Origin: Eubacteriales bacterium
Lineage (GTDB): Bacteria; Bacillota; Clostridia; Lachnospirales; Lachnospiraceae
Length of the DNA: 64,000 nt
NCBI GenBank assembly: GCA_030524745.1
Contig: JAUNGC010000017.1
Span: forward strand, 1 to 64,000
Direction: 5' to 3'
The notes below the pieces were generated by a model. It saw only the letters and a program-made list of their open reading frames with translations, made no database searches and had not been told where the DNA came from. This document shows positions 1 through 8,674 of this stretch, in pieces. The position numbers and the translations under genes were made by a program. Position 1 is the first letter of the stretch. The number at the start of each line of letters is the position of its first letter.

Positions 1-45
1 GGGAAACCTCTCCAAAATACGCCTTGCGGCCAGCTCCGATTCCAT
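1..45 (-). CDS. 5' end of an unidentified gene running off the left edge
   Basis: Only 15 codons are visible, beginning MESELAARRI. The ATG at 45 is preceded by AAGGTG at good spacing, so this is probably a real start. An in-frame GTG at 54 is the alternative. It lies downstream of the galT terminator and reads the same way. Too little sequence remains to name a family. Confidence 0.5.
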   Translation of the reverse strand, partial: MESELAARRILERFP

Positions 46-55
46 CCCCGTCACC

Positions 56-92
56 TTAATTTAAACATTTCTCGTTTCTTTAATTTAAACAT
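56..92. repeat. Two 13-bp direct repeats upstream of the edge gene
   Basis: TTAATTTAAACAT occurs at 56-68 and again at 80-92, 24 bp apart, each holding the palindromic core TTTAAA. The pair sits just upstream of the start of the edge gene, where an operator or an AT-rich promoter could be. Regulator unknown. Confidence 0.4.
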
Positions 93-94
93 AG

Positions 95-143
95 AAAAAA
101 AGGCGTTACAGTTCGCTCCCCGACAGGGGGAGTAAACTATAAC
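95..143 (-). terminator. Intrinsic terminator after galT
   Basis: A long hairpin (105-143) has a core stem CTCCCC/GGGGAG extended by GTT/AAC and GTTA/TAAC. On the minus strand it is followed by seven T residues (101-95). It ends the galK-galT unit. Confidence 0.75.
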
Positions 144-199
144 AAAGGGGCCGGTGCAAAAGTGCAAATCCTGACTTTTACAACAGCCCCAATACTCTT

Positions 200-1726
200 T
201 TATGAATTCAGGCTTTCCACAAACCTGTCAAATCCAGCCTGTCCTGCCGCATTGCGCTTATACACGCCTGCATCCTCCAAAACCTCCATGAACACAAGGC
301 CGATTTCTTTCTGGATGATGCTGTGGATATTCTGCGCATTCACCTCGCCGTAGCGGGGCAGAAATTCCTCCACCCAGTCGGCATGTTTGGAAAGCGTCTC
401 ATCCGCCCGGATGTCTGCGCCGGTCAGAATCGCTTCCTCCAAAGCCGCCATTTCGCTTTTTAAGCGTGCGGGCAGCACCGCCAGCCCCATGACTTCGATC
501 AGTCCGATATTTTCCTTCTTGATATGATGCAGTTTCGCATGAGGATGGAACACGCCCAGCGGATGCTCTTCTGTCGTGATGTTGTTGCGCAGCACCAGAT
601 CCAGTTCATAATAATCGCCGCGTTTTCTGGCAATCGGGGTGATCGTGTTATGAGGTTCTCCATCGGTCTTTGCAAACACGAAGGAAGCTTCGTCGCTGTA
701 ACCGCGCCATGCATCCAGAATTACATCAGCCAGCGCGATCAGCCGGTCTGTATCTTCTCCCCAGATGCGGATGACGGACATAGGCCAGTTTACGATGCCC
801 GCCTTTACGTCTTCAAATCCCTTTACGCTGAAGGTTCTCTCCACTTCAGCCTTCGCCATGGGAAATTCATAGCGTCCGCCCTGGAAATGGTCATGGCTCA
901 AAATGGAGCCGCCCACGATGGGAAGATCCGCGTTGGAGCCCAATATGTAATGCGGGAACTGTTTCACAAAATCAAACAGCTTCACAAAAGTGTTATGCTC
1001 GATCTTCATCGGCGTATGCTGTGAGTTGAACACGATGCAGTGCTCATTATAATAAACATACGGAGAATATTGAAAGCCCCAGCGGCTGTCATTGATGGTG
1101 ATTGGCATAATGCGGTGATTCTGTCTGGCCGGATGGTTCACACGGCCCGCGTAGCCTTCATTTTCCACGCAGAGCAGGCACTTGGGATAACCGCTCTGCT
1201 TTGCCAGCTTCGCCGCTGCAATTGCCTTGGGATCCTTTTCCGGCTTGGAAAGATTGATCGTGATATCCAGATCGCCGTATTTTGTAGGCGCAATCCACTT
1301 TTCATCCCGGCAGACGCGGTAGCGTCTGATATAATCGGTATCCTGACTGAACTTATAGAAAAAGTCGGTCGCCGCCTCCGGAGATTTTTCATATTCCTGC
1401 CGGAATTTCCGGATGATTTCACCGGGACGTCCCACCAGGCAACTCATGATTTTCGTATCAAAAAGATCCCGGTATACGATGCCGTCTTCTTTCATGATGC
1501 CTTTTTCCACGGCGTAATCCATCATTTCCTTCAGAATTTCCGGAAGCTTTGCTACAATATCCGCTTCCTTTACGCTTTTTGCCGCTTCCGTGCCGAAATC
1601 AAACGGATATTCATCCAGTTCCAATAATTCCAGCAGCCGATTTGTCGTATATATTTCATCCTCCGGCTCCACCAGTCCGGTCACCAGTCCGTATGTTACA
1701 AGATCACGAATGTTTTCCTGAATCAT
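200..1726 (-). CDS. galT: UDP-glucose--hexose-1-phosphate uridylyltransferase, class II GalT
   Basis: This is the Leloir-pathway enzyme that exchanges galactose-1-phosphate with UDP-glucose to give UDP-galactose and glucose-1-phosphate. At 508 residues it matches the long Firmicute class rather than the roughly 350-residue E. coli class. The catalytic region is visible as SHDHFQGG, the counterpart of the His-x-His-x-Gln active site, with a second His-rich stretch HPHAKLHHI nearer the C-terminus. The start at 1726 has GGGGAGAAAAGGA upstream. It lies 14 bp behind galK and is almost certainly cotranscribed with it. The gene appears intact. Confidence 0.95.
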   Translation of the reverse strand: MIQENIRDLVTYGLVTGLVEPEDEIYTTNRLLELLELDEYPFDFGTEAAKSVKEADIVAKLPEILKEMMDYAVEKGIMKEDGIVYRDLFDTKIMSCLVGRPGEIIRKFRQEYEKSPEAATDFFYKFSQDTDYIRRYRVCRDEKWIAPTKYGDLDITINLSKPEKDPKAIAAAKLAKQSGYPKCLLCVENEGYAGRVNHPARQNHRIMPITINDSRWGFQYSPYVYYNEHCIVFNSQHTPMKIEHNTFVKLFDFVKQFPHYILGSNADLPIVGGSILSHDHFQGGRYEFPMAKAEVERTFSVKGFEDVKAGIVNWPMSVIRIWGEDTDRLIALADVILDAWRGYSDEASFVFAKTDGEPHNTITPIARKRGDYYELDLVLRNNITTEEHPLGVFHPHAKLHHIKKENIGLIEVMGLAVLPARLKSEMAALEEAILTGADIRADETLSKHADWVEEFLPRYGEVNAQNIHSIIQKEIGLVFMEVLEDAGVYKRNAAGQAGFDRFVESLNS

Positions 1727-1740
1727 GTCCTTTTCTCCCC

Positions 1741-2904
1741 TTATAAAATCACAGGGCCGTCGCCGATTTCCACCACATAGAAATCCGCCGCATAGCCGAT
1801 CTTGTCCAGATATGCCCTGCCGACCTGCTCCTTGAACGCTTCAATCGCACTGTCCTTCACAATGCTGACCGTACATCCGCCAAAGCCCGCGCCCGTCATT
1901 CTGGAGCCGATCACGCCTTCTACCTTCCACGCCTCTTCCACCAGCGTATCCAGTTCGATCCCCGTCACCTCATAATCATCCCGCAAAGAAACATGGGAAG
2001 CATTCATCAACCGTCCGAACTCTTCAATATCATTGGCTTTTAAAGCCGCCACTGCCTTTATCGTGCGCTGGTTCTCATATACCGCATGGCGGGCGCGTCT
2101 GATGCGCACTTCGCTCGCAATCGCGCCTTTATTTGCTTCAAACTGCTCTTCGCTCATATCGCCCAGCGTCCTGATATCCACCACCTTCTGAAGTTCTGCC
2201 AGGGCAGTCTCACACTCGCTTCTTCTTTCATTATACTTGGAATCTCCCAGGCCTCTCTTTTTGTTGCTGCAGGAGATCACCAGCTTCGCGCCTTCCAGAT
2301 GAATCGGCGCATATTCAAATTCCATCGTCGCCGTATCCAGAAAGATTGCGTTGTCCTTCTGTCCCATGGCGATCGCAAACTGATCCATAATGCCGCAGTT
2401 AACGCCGTTAAAGCGGTTTTCGGAATACTGGCCGATCAGCGCCAGATCCTGATTGCTCACCGCAAAACCATACATATCCCGCAGAATGGCGCCTGTCAGC
2501 ACTTCCACAGAGGCGGAGGAAGAAAGGCCGGAGCCGTTGGGAATATTGCCGAACAGGAGCAGATCCATGCCGTTTGTCACTTCATACCCCTTCTCGCCAA
2601 ACGCCCAGATCACGCCTTTGGGATAATTGGTCCAGTCCGCTTCCTTTTCAGGCTTTAAATTCTCCACGCCGGATTCCAGCACGCCGAGTTTCTCAAAATT
2701 CATCGAATAAAAACGCAGCTTTTTATCCTCTCTTTTTCTTGCAACGCCATAGGTACCGATCGTCAGCGCGCAGGGAAATACATGCCCGCCGTTATAGTCG
2801 GTATGTTCCCCGATCAGATTCACCCTTCCGGGCGCAAAATACAGCTTCGCTCCATCCGTACCGCCAAAAATCTCCCCGAACTTTTGTAATAACTGTTCCC
2901 GCAT
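1741..2904 (-). CDS. galK: Galactokinase
   Basis: This GHMP-family kinase phosphorylates galactose at C1 with ATP, the first step of the Leloir pathway. The 387-residue length is normal. The N-terminal substrate signature GRVNLIGEHTDYNGG, the ATP-binding loop GLSSSASVEV and the C-terminal motif MTGAGFGGCTV are all present. The start has GGAGGAGAAGGT just upstream. It follows the AraC regulator (155-bp gap) and precedes galT, so regulator and enzymes form one leftward block. Confidence 0.97.
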   Translation of the reverse strand: MREQLLQKFGEIFGGTDGAKLYFAPGRVNLIGEHTDYNGGHVFPCALTIGTYGVARKREDKKLRFYSMNFEKLGVLESGVENLKPEKEADWTNYPKGVIWAFGEKGYEVTNGMDLLLFGNIPNGSGLSSSASVEVLTGAILRDMYGFAVSNQDLALIGQYSENRFNGVNCGIMDQFAIAMGQKDNAIFLDTATMEFEYAPIHLEGAKLVISCSNKKRGLGDSKYNERRSECETALAELQKVVDIRTLGDMSEEQFEANKGAIASEVRIRRARHAVYENQRTIKAVAALKANDIEEFGRLMNASHVSLRDDYEVTGIELDTLVEEAWKVEGVIGSRMTGAGFGGCTVSIVKDSAIEAFKEQVGRAYLDKIGYAADFYVVEIGDGPVIL

Positions 2905-3059
2905 ACCTTCTCCTCCCTGCCATTTCTCAACCTGGCACGTAACGTTTCTTTTTGTAATCCTATCTTGTCATAAAATCTTTTCCCCGAAAAGACGCAGATG
3001 TTATATGTACCTGTCAAAATGTTAAATCGTTTTTCCGCTCATCAATCGCCGATCCGCCC

Positions 3060-3974
3060 TCAGGGTTCTCCGCCGGTATCCAGTCTTCCCACTCTGGCAA
3101 TAAACGCCTCCACCTGTTTTAACTGCTCCCTGTTCGCACGGTTTTCATCCTGCATCATCTGTTTGCGGTAGCCGGAAGGCGATATTCCCTTCATTTGCCG
3201 GAACGCCTTCGTGAAAGTCAGCGGATCCTGATAGCCGCAGGAAAGGGCGATGCTCTCCACGGGCAAGTCGGGTATCATCAGCATTTCCGCCGCCTTTGTC
3301 AGCCGGTAAGTGGTCAGAAACTGCTGCGGCGACATCCCCAGGGATTTTTCAAACAGCGTATACAGATAACTGCGGTTGATGCACACATAGTCCGCCACAT
3401 CCGTGACCTTAACCGGATTGCAGAAGTTGCGCGAAATGAACTCCACCGCCCGGCGCACATACTGATTCGCCTTATCGCCTTCCTCCTGCCGGGTTACCGG
3501 CGCGCCCTGCGCCACCACGGACAAAAAAATCTGCAAAAGACCGTTACGGCGCAATTCGTTTGCCACACCGAAAGTATTGTGATCCATCATATCCCGGACA
3601 ATTTCGTATAATTCATCCGAATTTTCAGACCTGAAAACCGGATGCCTGACGGACGTTCCCATATTATTCACATATTCTTTCGCCCGCGTTCCCAGAAATC
3701 CCACCCAGATATAAGTCCACGGCTCCTTCTCATCCGCCTGATAAAAGCTGAGTTGACCCGGTTCAATCACAAAACCGTAGCCCGCTTCCAACGGATATTC
3801 CTTTCCTTCCAGTTTAAAAATCCCCTTGCCGCTCAGCACATAATGGATCAGATAATGGGGCTTTAACGCCGGACCAAAGCTGTGAAGCGGTTCCGTCTGG
3901 GAGCAGCCGCAGCAGGTCACATACAGGTCCCTTCCCTCTTCATTGCCGAATGCAAGTTTATATGCTTTTTCCAA
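3060..3974 (-). CDS. AraC-family transcriptional regulator
   Basis: A 304-residue protein with an N-terminal cupin-like sensing half (about 1-160) and a C-terminal double helix-turn-helix of the AraC type (about 185-285; landmarks CINRSYLYTLF and LSCGYQDPLTFTKAFRQ). Such proteins bind a sugar with the cupin and activate nearby promoters. The start codon appears to be TTG at 3974, with AGGAGA about eight bases upstream; no ATG fits. It begins 12 bp after the TIM-barrel gene and precedes galK, which makes galactose or a galactoside the likely ligand. That assignment is an inference from context. Confidence 0.9.
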   Translation of the reverse strand: MEKAYKLAFGNEEGRDLYVTCCGCSQTEPLHSFGPALKPHYLIHYVLSGKGIFKLEGKEYPLEAGYGFVIEPGQLSFYQADEKEPWTYIWVGFLGTRAKEYVNNMGTSVRHPVFRSENSDELYEIVRDMMDHNTFGVANELRRNGLLQIFLSVVAQGAPVTRQEEGDKANQYVRRAVEFISRNFCNPVKVTDVADYVCINRSYLYTLFEKSLGMSPQQFLTTYRLTKAAEMLMIPDLPVESIALSCGYQDPLTFTKAFRQMKGISPSGYRKQMMQDENRANREQLKQVEAFIARVGRLDTGGEP

Positions 3975-3986
3975 AATGTATCTCTC

Positions 3987-4910
3987 CTAACGGTTAATCG
4001 ACTGCGCCATTCTGCGGTAGGTATGCCGGATTCCCCGGATCGCAACGGAATATGCCATGATATTTTCCGGCAGCGCCATTCCCACATAACCGGAATCCCC
4101 GATATGATGGATATCCGTTCCGGCCATTTTGCACATCAGCGCGATCTGGCGGATGGTCGCAACGTCGCTTCCCTCCTGCGAGGTGCCGATGGAAGTGATC
4201 GTCAGCGCTCCCAGACTATGGGAAAAGGCGATCAGTTCCCGCACATATTCCATCGTGATGCCGGGCACCGTACCCGGCGCAGGCATCAGTATAATATCCG
4301 CTCCCGCATCCCGGAACGCTTTGATATCATCCTTTGTAATAATATGCTCCGCGGCCTCCGTAATGACCCCTGACGCATGCATCTTTCCAGCTGCCAGAAT
4401 CACCTTGTCCCCAACCGCGCTGCGGATGGATTTTAAGGAATCCACAATGGCCTGATTGCTCACACCGTTTCCCGGATTTCCGGTGAGAAGAATCATATCC
4501 ACGCCCATTTGGACCGCCAGCATCGCATTGGAAGTGGTCGCATATCTTCCCTCCGACATCTGCCAGAGCGTATCGTCGTTTTCACTCGCCCCGTCTTCCA
4601 CCGGCTCCAGGTTGATGCCCACCAGCCGCCCGGTCAGCCGTTTGACCTCCCGCACCGTCTCCATGGGATCTGTCGCCGGAAGCGCCTGTATGACCGGTTT
4701 TTTCACATCAAACATGTTTAACAGCACAATATCGGCGCCCATGGACGCCACCACCTCCGCGTTGGTGATATCCGTCAGGAGCGGCTGCGTGATCCCGATA
4801 CATTCTCCTGCCAGCACGCGCCCTTCGCTTCCCGCAATCGCCTCCAGAAGTTCTCCCGCCGAGTATGACGCCAGTTCCGACGCCGTGCAGTTTAAAATAC
4901 GTTTCGCCAT
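3987..4910 (-). CDS. Conserved TIM-barrel-like protein (DUF7916 / PEP-mutase-like), function unknown
   Basis: A 307-residue protein that I recognise as a clostridial family often mislabelled haloacid dehalogenase-like hydrolase. Its pattern is a beta/alpha barrel: repeated strand-helix units with acidic or glycine-rich strand ends, such as GADIVLLNMFDV, GVDMILLTGNPG and GADIILMPAPG, the last resembling a phosphate-binding loop. No signal peptide or membrane segment is seen. The RBS is GGAAAGGAG. It heads the AraC-galK-galT block and its upstream region holds an extended -10 (TGATATACT near 5000). A role in galactoside metabolism is only a guess. Confidence 0.7.
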   Translation of the reverse strand: MAKRILNCTASELASYSAGELLEAIAGSEGRVLAGECIGITQPLLTDITNAEVVASMGADIVLLNMFDVKKPVIQALPATDPMETVREVKRLTGRLVGINLEPVEDGASENDDTLWQMSEGRYATTSNAMLAVQMGVDMILLTGNPGNGVSNQAIVDSLKSIRSAVGDKVILAAGKMHASGVITEAAEHIITKDDIKAFRDAGADIILMPAPGTVPGITMEYVRELIAFSHSLGALTITSIGTSQEGSDVATIRQIALMCKMAGTDIHHIGDSGYVGMALPENIMAYSVAIRGIRHTYRRMAQSINR

Positions 4911-5039
4911 TTCAAGCTCCTTTCCGCCAGACTTTCCTGACAGTCCGAACCAATCCGAACTGCCGCAGACTTTTTCTTACTCAATTAAAGTATATCATGT
5001 ATTGCGCGAATTCACTCTAAAATTTTTTCAAAAAAAGGC

Positions 5040-5068
5040 TTGCATAATCAAAAACATTATGGTAATAT
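5040..5068 (+). promoter_or_regulatory. Sigma-A promoter of the tRNA-Gly gene
   Basis: TTGCAT (5040-5045), a 17-bp spacer and TAATAT (5063-5068). It lies about 50 bp before the mature tRNA and points toward it. Confidence 0.65.
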
Positions 5069-5119
5069 AAATTTCGTCGCCGGACAGAAAAAAATTTCGG
5101 GATGGTGATCATCATATAT

Positions 5120-5192
5120 GCGACAGTAGTACAGTTGGTAGTACGCCACCTTGCCAAGGTGGAGGTCGCGGGTTCGAGCCCCGTCTGTCGCT
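5120..5192 (+). tRNA. tRNA-Gly (anticodon GCC)
   Basis: The cloverleaf folds by eye. The acceptor stem is GCGACAG/CTGTCGC. The anticodon stem is CCACC/GGTGG with loop TTGCCAA, giving anticodon GCC. The T arm carries GGTTCGAGCC. The discriminator base is T73, as in bacterial glycine tRNAs. CCA is not encoded. It is a single tRNA gene with its own promoter and terminator. Confidence 0.95.
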
Positions 5193-5200
5193 CTCTGAGA

Positions 5201-5224
5201 AGCCTTGCGTGTCAGGGCTTTTTT
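5201..5224 (+). terminator. Terminator after tRNA-Gly
   Basis: Stem AGCCTTG/CAGGGCT with a short loop, followed directly by a run of T residues on the plus strand. Confidence 0.8.
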
Positions 5225-5261
5225 GTTGCTTCGCTTTAACTGCCTGTTCAGAATATTGTCC

Positions 5262-5296
5262 AAAACGAACGCCCGGCGCTAAACAGCCGGGCGTTC
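5262..5296 (-). terminator. Terminator of the sugar-acid operon
   Basis: A perfect 11-bp stem, GAACGCCCGGC (5267-5277) and its complement (5286-5296), is followed on the minus strand by GTTTTG. It lies 34 bp beyond the aldolase stop codon. Confidence 0.75.
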
Positions 5297-5329
5297 GTCA
5301 TTGGTCGAATATTCTTATCCGTCTTAAAG

Positions 5330-6274
5330 TTATCTCTGTGTCAAATGTACTGCGAATCCTGCGATCTCATCTTCAAAATAAGCCACTGTATCCGAGAAAG
5401 GATCTTCTCTGAATTTGAAGCCGCGCGCCTTGAAATAAGCCACTGCGCGGGGCAACGTGTTGGTCGAAATCGCAATATGCCCCAGTTTCCCATGGAAAGG
5501 CATCTTCATGATCTCCACTTCGTTGTTGCCCATGAAGTAATTTGTAGGGCCTTCCTTCGGCGCAAAACCAAACAGCGTTGTAAACATGTCCGCCGCCTTT
5601 TTCGCTTCTTCCGCATTTTCCGTATTGATGCCCACGTGAGCCAGCTTAAAGCCAAACATGGTCTGCACAGCCTGTCTGGTCAACCGCTCGATTTCATCCC
5701 AGTTCTCCGCTTCAATCAGATCCTTCTTCACCATCCAGGTGCCGCCGCAGGCGATGATCTTGTTGAATTTTAAATAGTCCAGCAGATTCTTTTCATTCAC
5801 GCCGCCGGTAGGCATCCAGCGCAGGTTCTGATAAGGGCCTGCAACAGCCTTCAATTTCGCAATACCGCCGTTTTGTTCTGCCGGGAAAAACTTCACAACG
5901 GAAAGTCCCATGCTCATAGCCTGTTCCATTTCGCCGGGCGTCGCGGTTCCGGGCATCATCAGCATGCCTTTATCCACCACATATTTTGTGATTTCCGGAT
6001 TAAAACCGGGGCTTACGATAAACTGTACGCCCGCATCGATCGCGCGGTCAGCCTGTTCCTTGGTCAGCACTGTCCCCGCTCCGACCAGCATTTCCGGCAC
6101 TTCCGCCACAATGCGGCGGATCGCTTCTTCTGCGGCTGCCGTACGGAATGTCACTTCTGCCGCCGGGAGACCGCCTCTCACAAGAGCCTTCGCCAGCGGA
6201 ACCGCCTTATCCGCATCATCAATCGCAATTACCGGTACAATACCGATCTCATAAATTCTCTGTAAAACGTCCAT
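5330..6274 (-). CDS. eda: KDPG/KHG aldolase fused to a C-terminal VOC (glyoxalase-like) domain
   Basis: Residues 1 to about 210 are a class I KDPG aldolase, which cleaves 2-keto-3-deoxy-6-phosphogluconate to pyruvate and glyceraldehyde-3-phosphate. The conserved EVTFRT segment and the Schiff-base lysine in VVKFFPAE are present, as is the glycine-rich phosphate region MPTGGVN. Residues from about 213 to 314 begin LAHVGINTENAEEAKKAAD and form a VOC/glyoxalase-type fold with its own HIAIST strand. Stand-alone aldolases are about 210 residues, so this is a fusion. The VOC half could act on a keto-acid or be structural. It is the last gene of the operon, after KDG kinase. RBS GGGAGG. Confidence 0.92.
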   Translation of the reverse strand: MDVLQRIYEIGIVPVIAIDDADKAVPLAKALVRGGLPAAEVTFRTAAAEEAIRRIVAEVPEMLVGAGTVLTKEQADRAIDAGVQFIVSPGFNPEITKYVVDKGMLMMPGTATPGEMEQAMSMGLSVVKFFPAEQNGGIAKLKAVAGPYQNLRWMPTGGVNEKNLLDYLKFNKIIACGGTWMVKKDLIEAENWDEIERLTRQAVQTMFGFKLAHVGINTENAEEAKKAADMFTTLFGFAPKEGPTNYFMGNNEVEIMKMPFHGKLGHIAISTNTLPRAVAYFKARGFKFREDPFSDTVAYFEDEIAGFAVHLTQR

Positions 6275-6307
6275 TTCATTCCTCCCATTCCGTCCGCCTT
6301 TGCAAAC

Positions 6308-7405
6308 TTATCTCTGCACGCGCGCGCCTGCGCCGCCCATGATCGCTTCCACTTCCTTTTTGCTCGCCATGGTGGTATCGCCGGGCGTCGTCATCGCCAG
6401 CGCGCCATGCGCAGCGCCATAGTTCACTGCAACTTCCGCGTCTCCTGTAGTCATCAGGCCGTAGATCAGGCCGGAAGCGAAAGAGTCGCCGCCTCCCACG
6501 CGGTCCATAATCTCAAGGCCCTTATAATCCTTCGCCTTAAAGATTTCACCGCCTGCCCAGCAGAGAGCGCTCCAGTCATTGACAGTCGCCGTCTTCACCT
6601 CGCGCAGCGTGGTAGCCACAGCCTTGAAGTTCGGATAAGTCTTCACCGCTTCGTTAATCATCTTCTTATAGCCTTCGATATTGAGTTCCTTTAAGTTCTC
6701 GTCATTGCCTTCAATGGCAAATCCCAGGCAGGCCGTAAAATCTTCTTCATTGCCGATCATAACGTCCACATACTGCGCAATTTCCCGGTTCACTTCCTGC
6801 GCTTTCTCAATGCCGCCGATTGCGCTCCACATGGAAGGACGATAGTTCAAATCGTAAGAAACGATGGTGCCGTACTTCTTCGCAGTCTTGATCGCAGCCA
6901 GAACCGTCTCGCAGGACTGTTCGGACAACGCCGCATAAATGCCGCCCGTATGCAGCCATCTTACTCCTAACGTTCCGAAAATATATTCAAAATCAAAGTC
7001 CTCCGGACGCGCTTTGGAAATCGCGGTATTCGCTCTGTCGGAGCACCCCACCGCGCCGCGGATTCCGAAGCCTCTCTCCGTAAAATTAATGCCGTTTCTG
7101 CAGGTTCTGCCGATTCCGTCCGTCTTCATCCAATGAATGAGGGAAGTGTCCACGCCCCCCTGCAGAATGAAGTCCTCCATCAGCATGCCGACTTCGTTGT
7201 CCGCAAATGCCGTGATCACCGCCGTGTTAAGCCCAAAGCATCTGCGCAGGCCTCTGACAACGTTGTACTCGCCGCCGCCTTCCCATGCGCGGAAACTCCT
7301 TGCCGTGCGGATTCTCCCCTCGCCGGGATCCAGCCTGAGCATAACCTCCCCCAGAGATACCGCATCAAACTTACATTCGCTTGCAGGTCTTAAATTCAGA
7401 TCCAT
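6308..7405 (-). CDS. kdgK: 2-keto-3-deoxygluconate kinase (PfkB family)
   Basis: This ribokinase-family sugar kinase of 365 residues is predicted to phosphorylate 2-keto-3-deoxygluconate to KDPG. The C-terminal anion-hole motif GGGDSFASG contains the catalytic aspartate, and the N-terminal part has the GGGEYNVVRGL substrate segment. The start at 7405 was chosen because GGAGGAGG lies just upstream. An open frame extends 32 codons further but lacks a ribosome site. The substrate is inferred from the neighbours: a sugar-acid dehydratase upstream and KDPG aldolase immediately downstream. The fit is good but other 2-keto-3-deoxy acids are possible. Confidence 0.9.
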   Translation of the reverse strand: MDLNLRPASECKFDAVSLGEVMLRLDPGEGRIRTARSFRAWEGGGEYNVVRGLRRCFGLNTAVITAFADNEVGMLMEDFILQGGVDTSLIHWMKTDGIGRTCRNGINFTERGFGIRGAVGCSDRANTAISKARPEDFDFEYIFGTLGVRWLHTGGIYAALSEQSCETVLAAIKTAKKYGTIVSYDLNYRPSMWSAIGGIEKAQEVNREIAQYVDVMIGNEEDFTACLGFAIEGNDENLKELNIEGYKKMINEAVKTYPNFKAVATTLREVKTATVNDWSALCWAGGEIFKAKDYKGLEIMDRVGGGDSFASGLIYGLMTTGDAEVAVNYGAAHGALAMTTPGDTTMASKKEVEAIMGGAGARVQR

Positions 7406-7428
7406 TTTTATACCTCCTCCATCAATTT

Positions 7429-8649
7429 TTAAGCAAAAAAGGATATAATTAATGCTACCACAAAACCGGTACATCCGACAAGTGTTTCCATTACAGTCCA
7501 CGTTTTTAATGTGGTTTTTTCATCCAGGCCGACCAGCGATTTTACCAGCCAGAAGCCGGAATCATTAAAATGAGAGCATACAGTTGCTCCTCCCGCGATT
7601 GCCGCCGTGGTACATGCCAGATAGATCGAGGAAAGAGAGGCGATTTCAGGCATGGCGGCAATAATCCCCGCCGCCATCGTCATGGCCACGGTAGCGGAAC
7701 CCACAGATATTCTGACCAGCGCAGCTACGATAAACGCGACCACCACAATCGGAAGCGCCGCTGAGGAAACCGCATTGCCGATCACTTCACCCAGACCGGA
7801 ATACTGCAGCACATAACGCAGCACGCCGCCGCATGCAGTGACCAGCAGGATCATTCCGGTCGGCTCCAGAGACTTTGTCATCACTTTCTCCAGTTCTTCT
7901 TTGGTATATCCCCGTTTGAAGCCGAGAAGAATCATGGCCGCTATGGTAGCAATGGTCAACGCCACAAAAGGTTCCCCCAGGAATCCGATAACCGGCTGAA
8001 TCGGCGCCAATGCAGGCACAACGCCCGCAACGGAATCCGCAATAATCAGCACAAGAGGAATCAGAATAATGCCGACCACCATCCAAAAGCCGGGGAGTTT
8101 GGATTCATCCACATCCTGCTGCTGCGCTACATGTTCCGGAACCGGAACAAAATATTTTTTGCCGCAGACCGCTCCCCAGAACGGACCGGCTACTATCATC
8201 GCCACTGCGCCGCACAGAATGCCGATCAGAATTACCCATCCAAGTTCCACATTCAGCATCGTCGCCACCAGCACCGGTCCCGGCGTGGGCGGTATATATG
8301 CATGACCGACTGCCAGGCCTGCCAGCAGGGGAATCGCATAAAACAGGGAAGAACGCTTTGTCTTTTTAGCGAGTGAAAACGCAAGGGGAATCAGAATAAT
8401 CAGGCCCGCGTCGAAGAAAACCGGCATTGCAATGACCAGGCCGGTAACCCCCAGCGCCCATGCCGCCTTTTCATCGCCGAACTTTCTCACCATTGTAACC
8501 GCCAGCGTCTGGGCGCCGCCCGATATTTCCAGGATTGCCCCAAACATGGAACCAAGCCCCACCAGCAAAGCGATTCCTTTCAGAGTAGTGCCTATCCCGT
8601 CATTCACCGCGGCCGCAATAAGCCTTCCCGGATTCAAAACTGCTTCCAT
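7429..8649 (-). CDS. GntP-family sugar-acid permease, N-terminally short
   Basis: A very hydrophobic 406-residue protein of the gluconate permease family, expected to import gluconate or a related acid with protons or sodium. Family landmarks include MPVFFDAGLIILIPLA and HAYIPPTPGP. Compared with the usual 440-450 residues it starts about 45 residues late and lacks the first one or two membrane helices. The start at 8649 has GGAGGAGAGAAGG upstream, and an in-frame stop occurs shortly before it inside the dehydratase gene. The short N-terminus is therefore real in this sequence. It lies between the dehydratase and KDG kinase genes. Confidence 0.88.
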   Translation of the reverse strand: MEAVLNPGRLIAAAVNDGIGTTLKGIALLVGLGSMFGAILEISGGAQTLAVTMVRKFGDEKAAWALGVTGLVIAMPVFFDAGLIILIPLAFSLAKKTKRSSLFYAIPLLAGLAVGHAYIPPTPGPVLVATMLNVELGWVILIGILCGAVAMIVAGPFWGAVCGKKYFVPVPEHVAQQQDVDESKLPGFWMVVGIILIPLVLIIADSVAGVVPALAPIQPVIGFLGEPFVALTIATIAAMILLGFKRGYTKEELEKVMTKSLEPTGMILLVTACGGVLRYVLQYSGLGEVIGNAVSSAALPIVVVAFIVAALVRISVGSATVAMTMAAGIIAAMPEIASLSSIYLACTTAAIAGGATVCSHFNDSGFWLVKSLVGLDEKTTLKTWTVMETLVGCTGFVVALIISFFA

Positions 8650-8674
8650 ACCTTCTCTCCTCCATATACATTTA

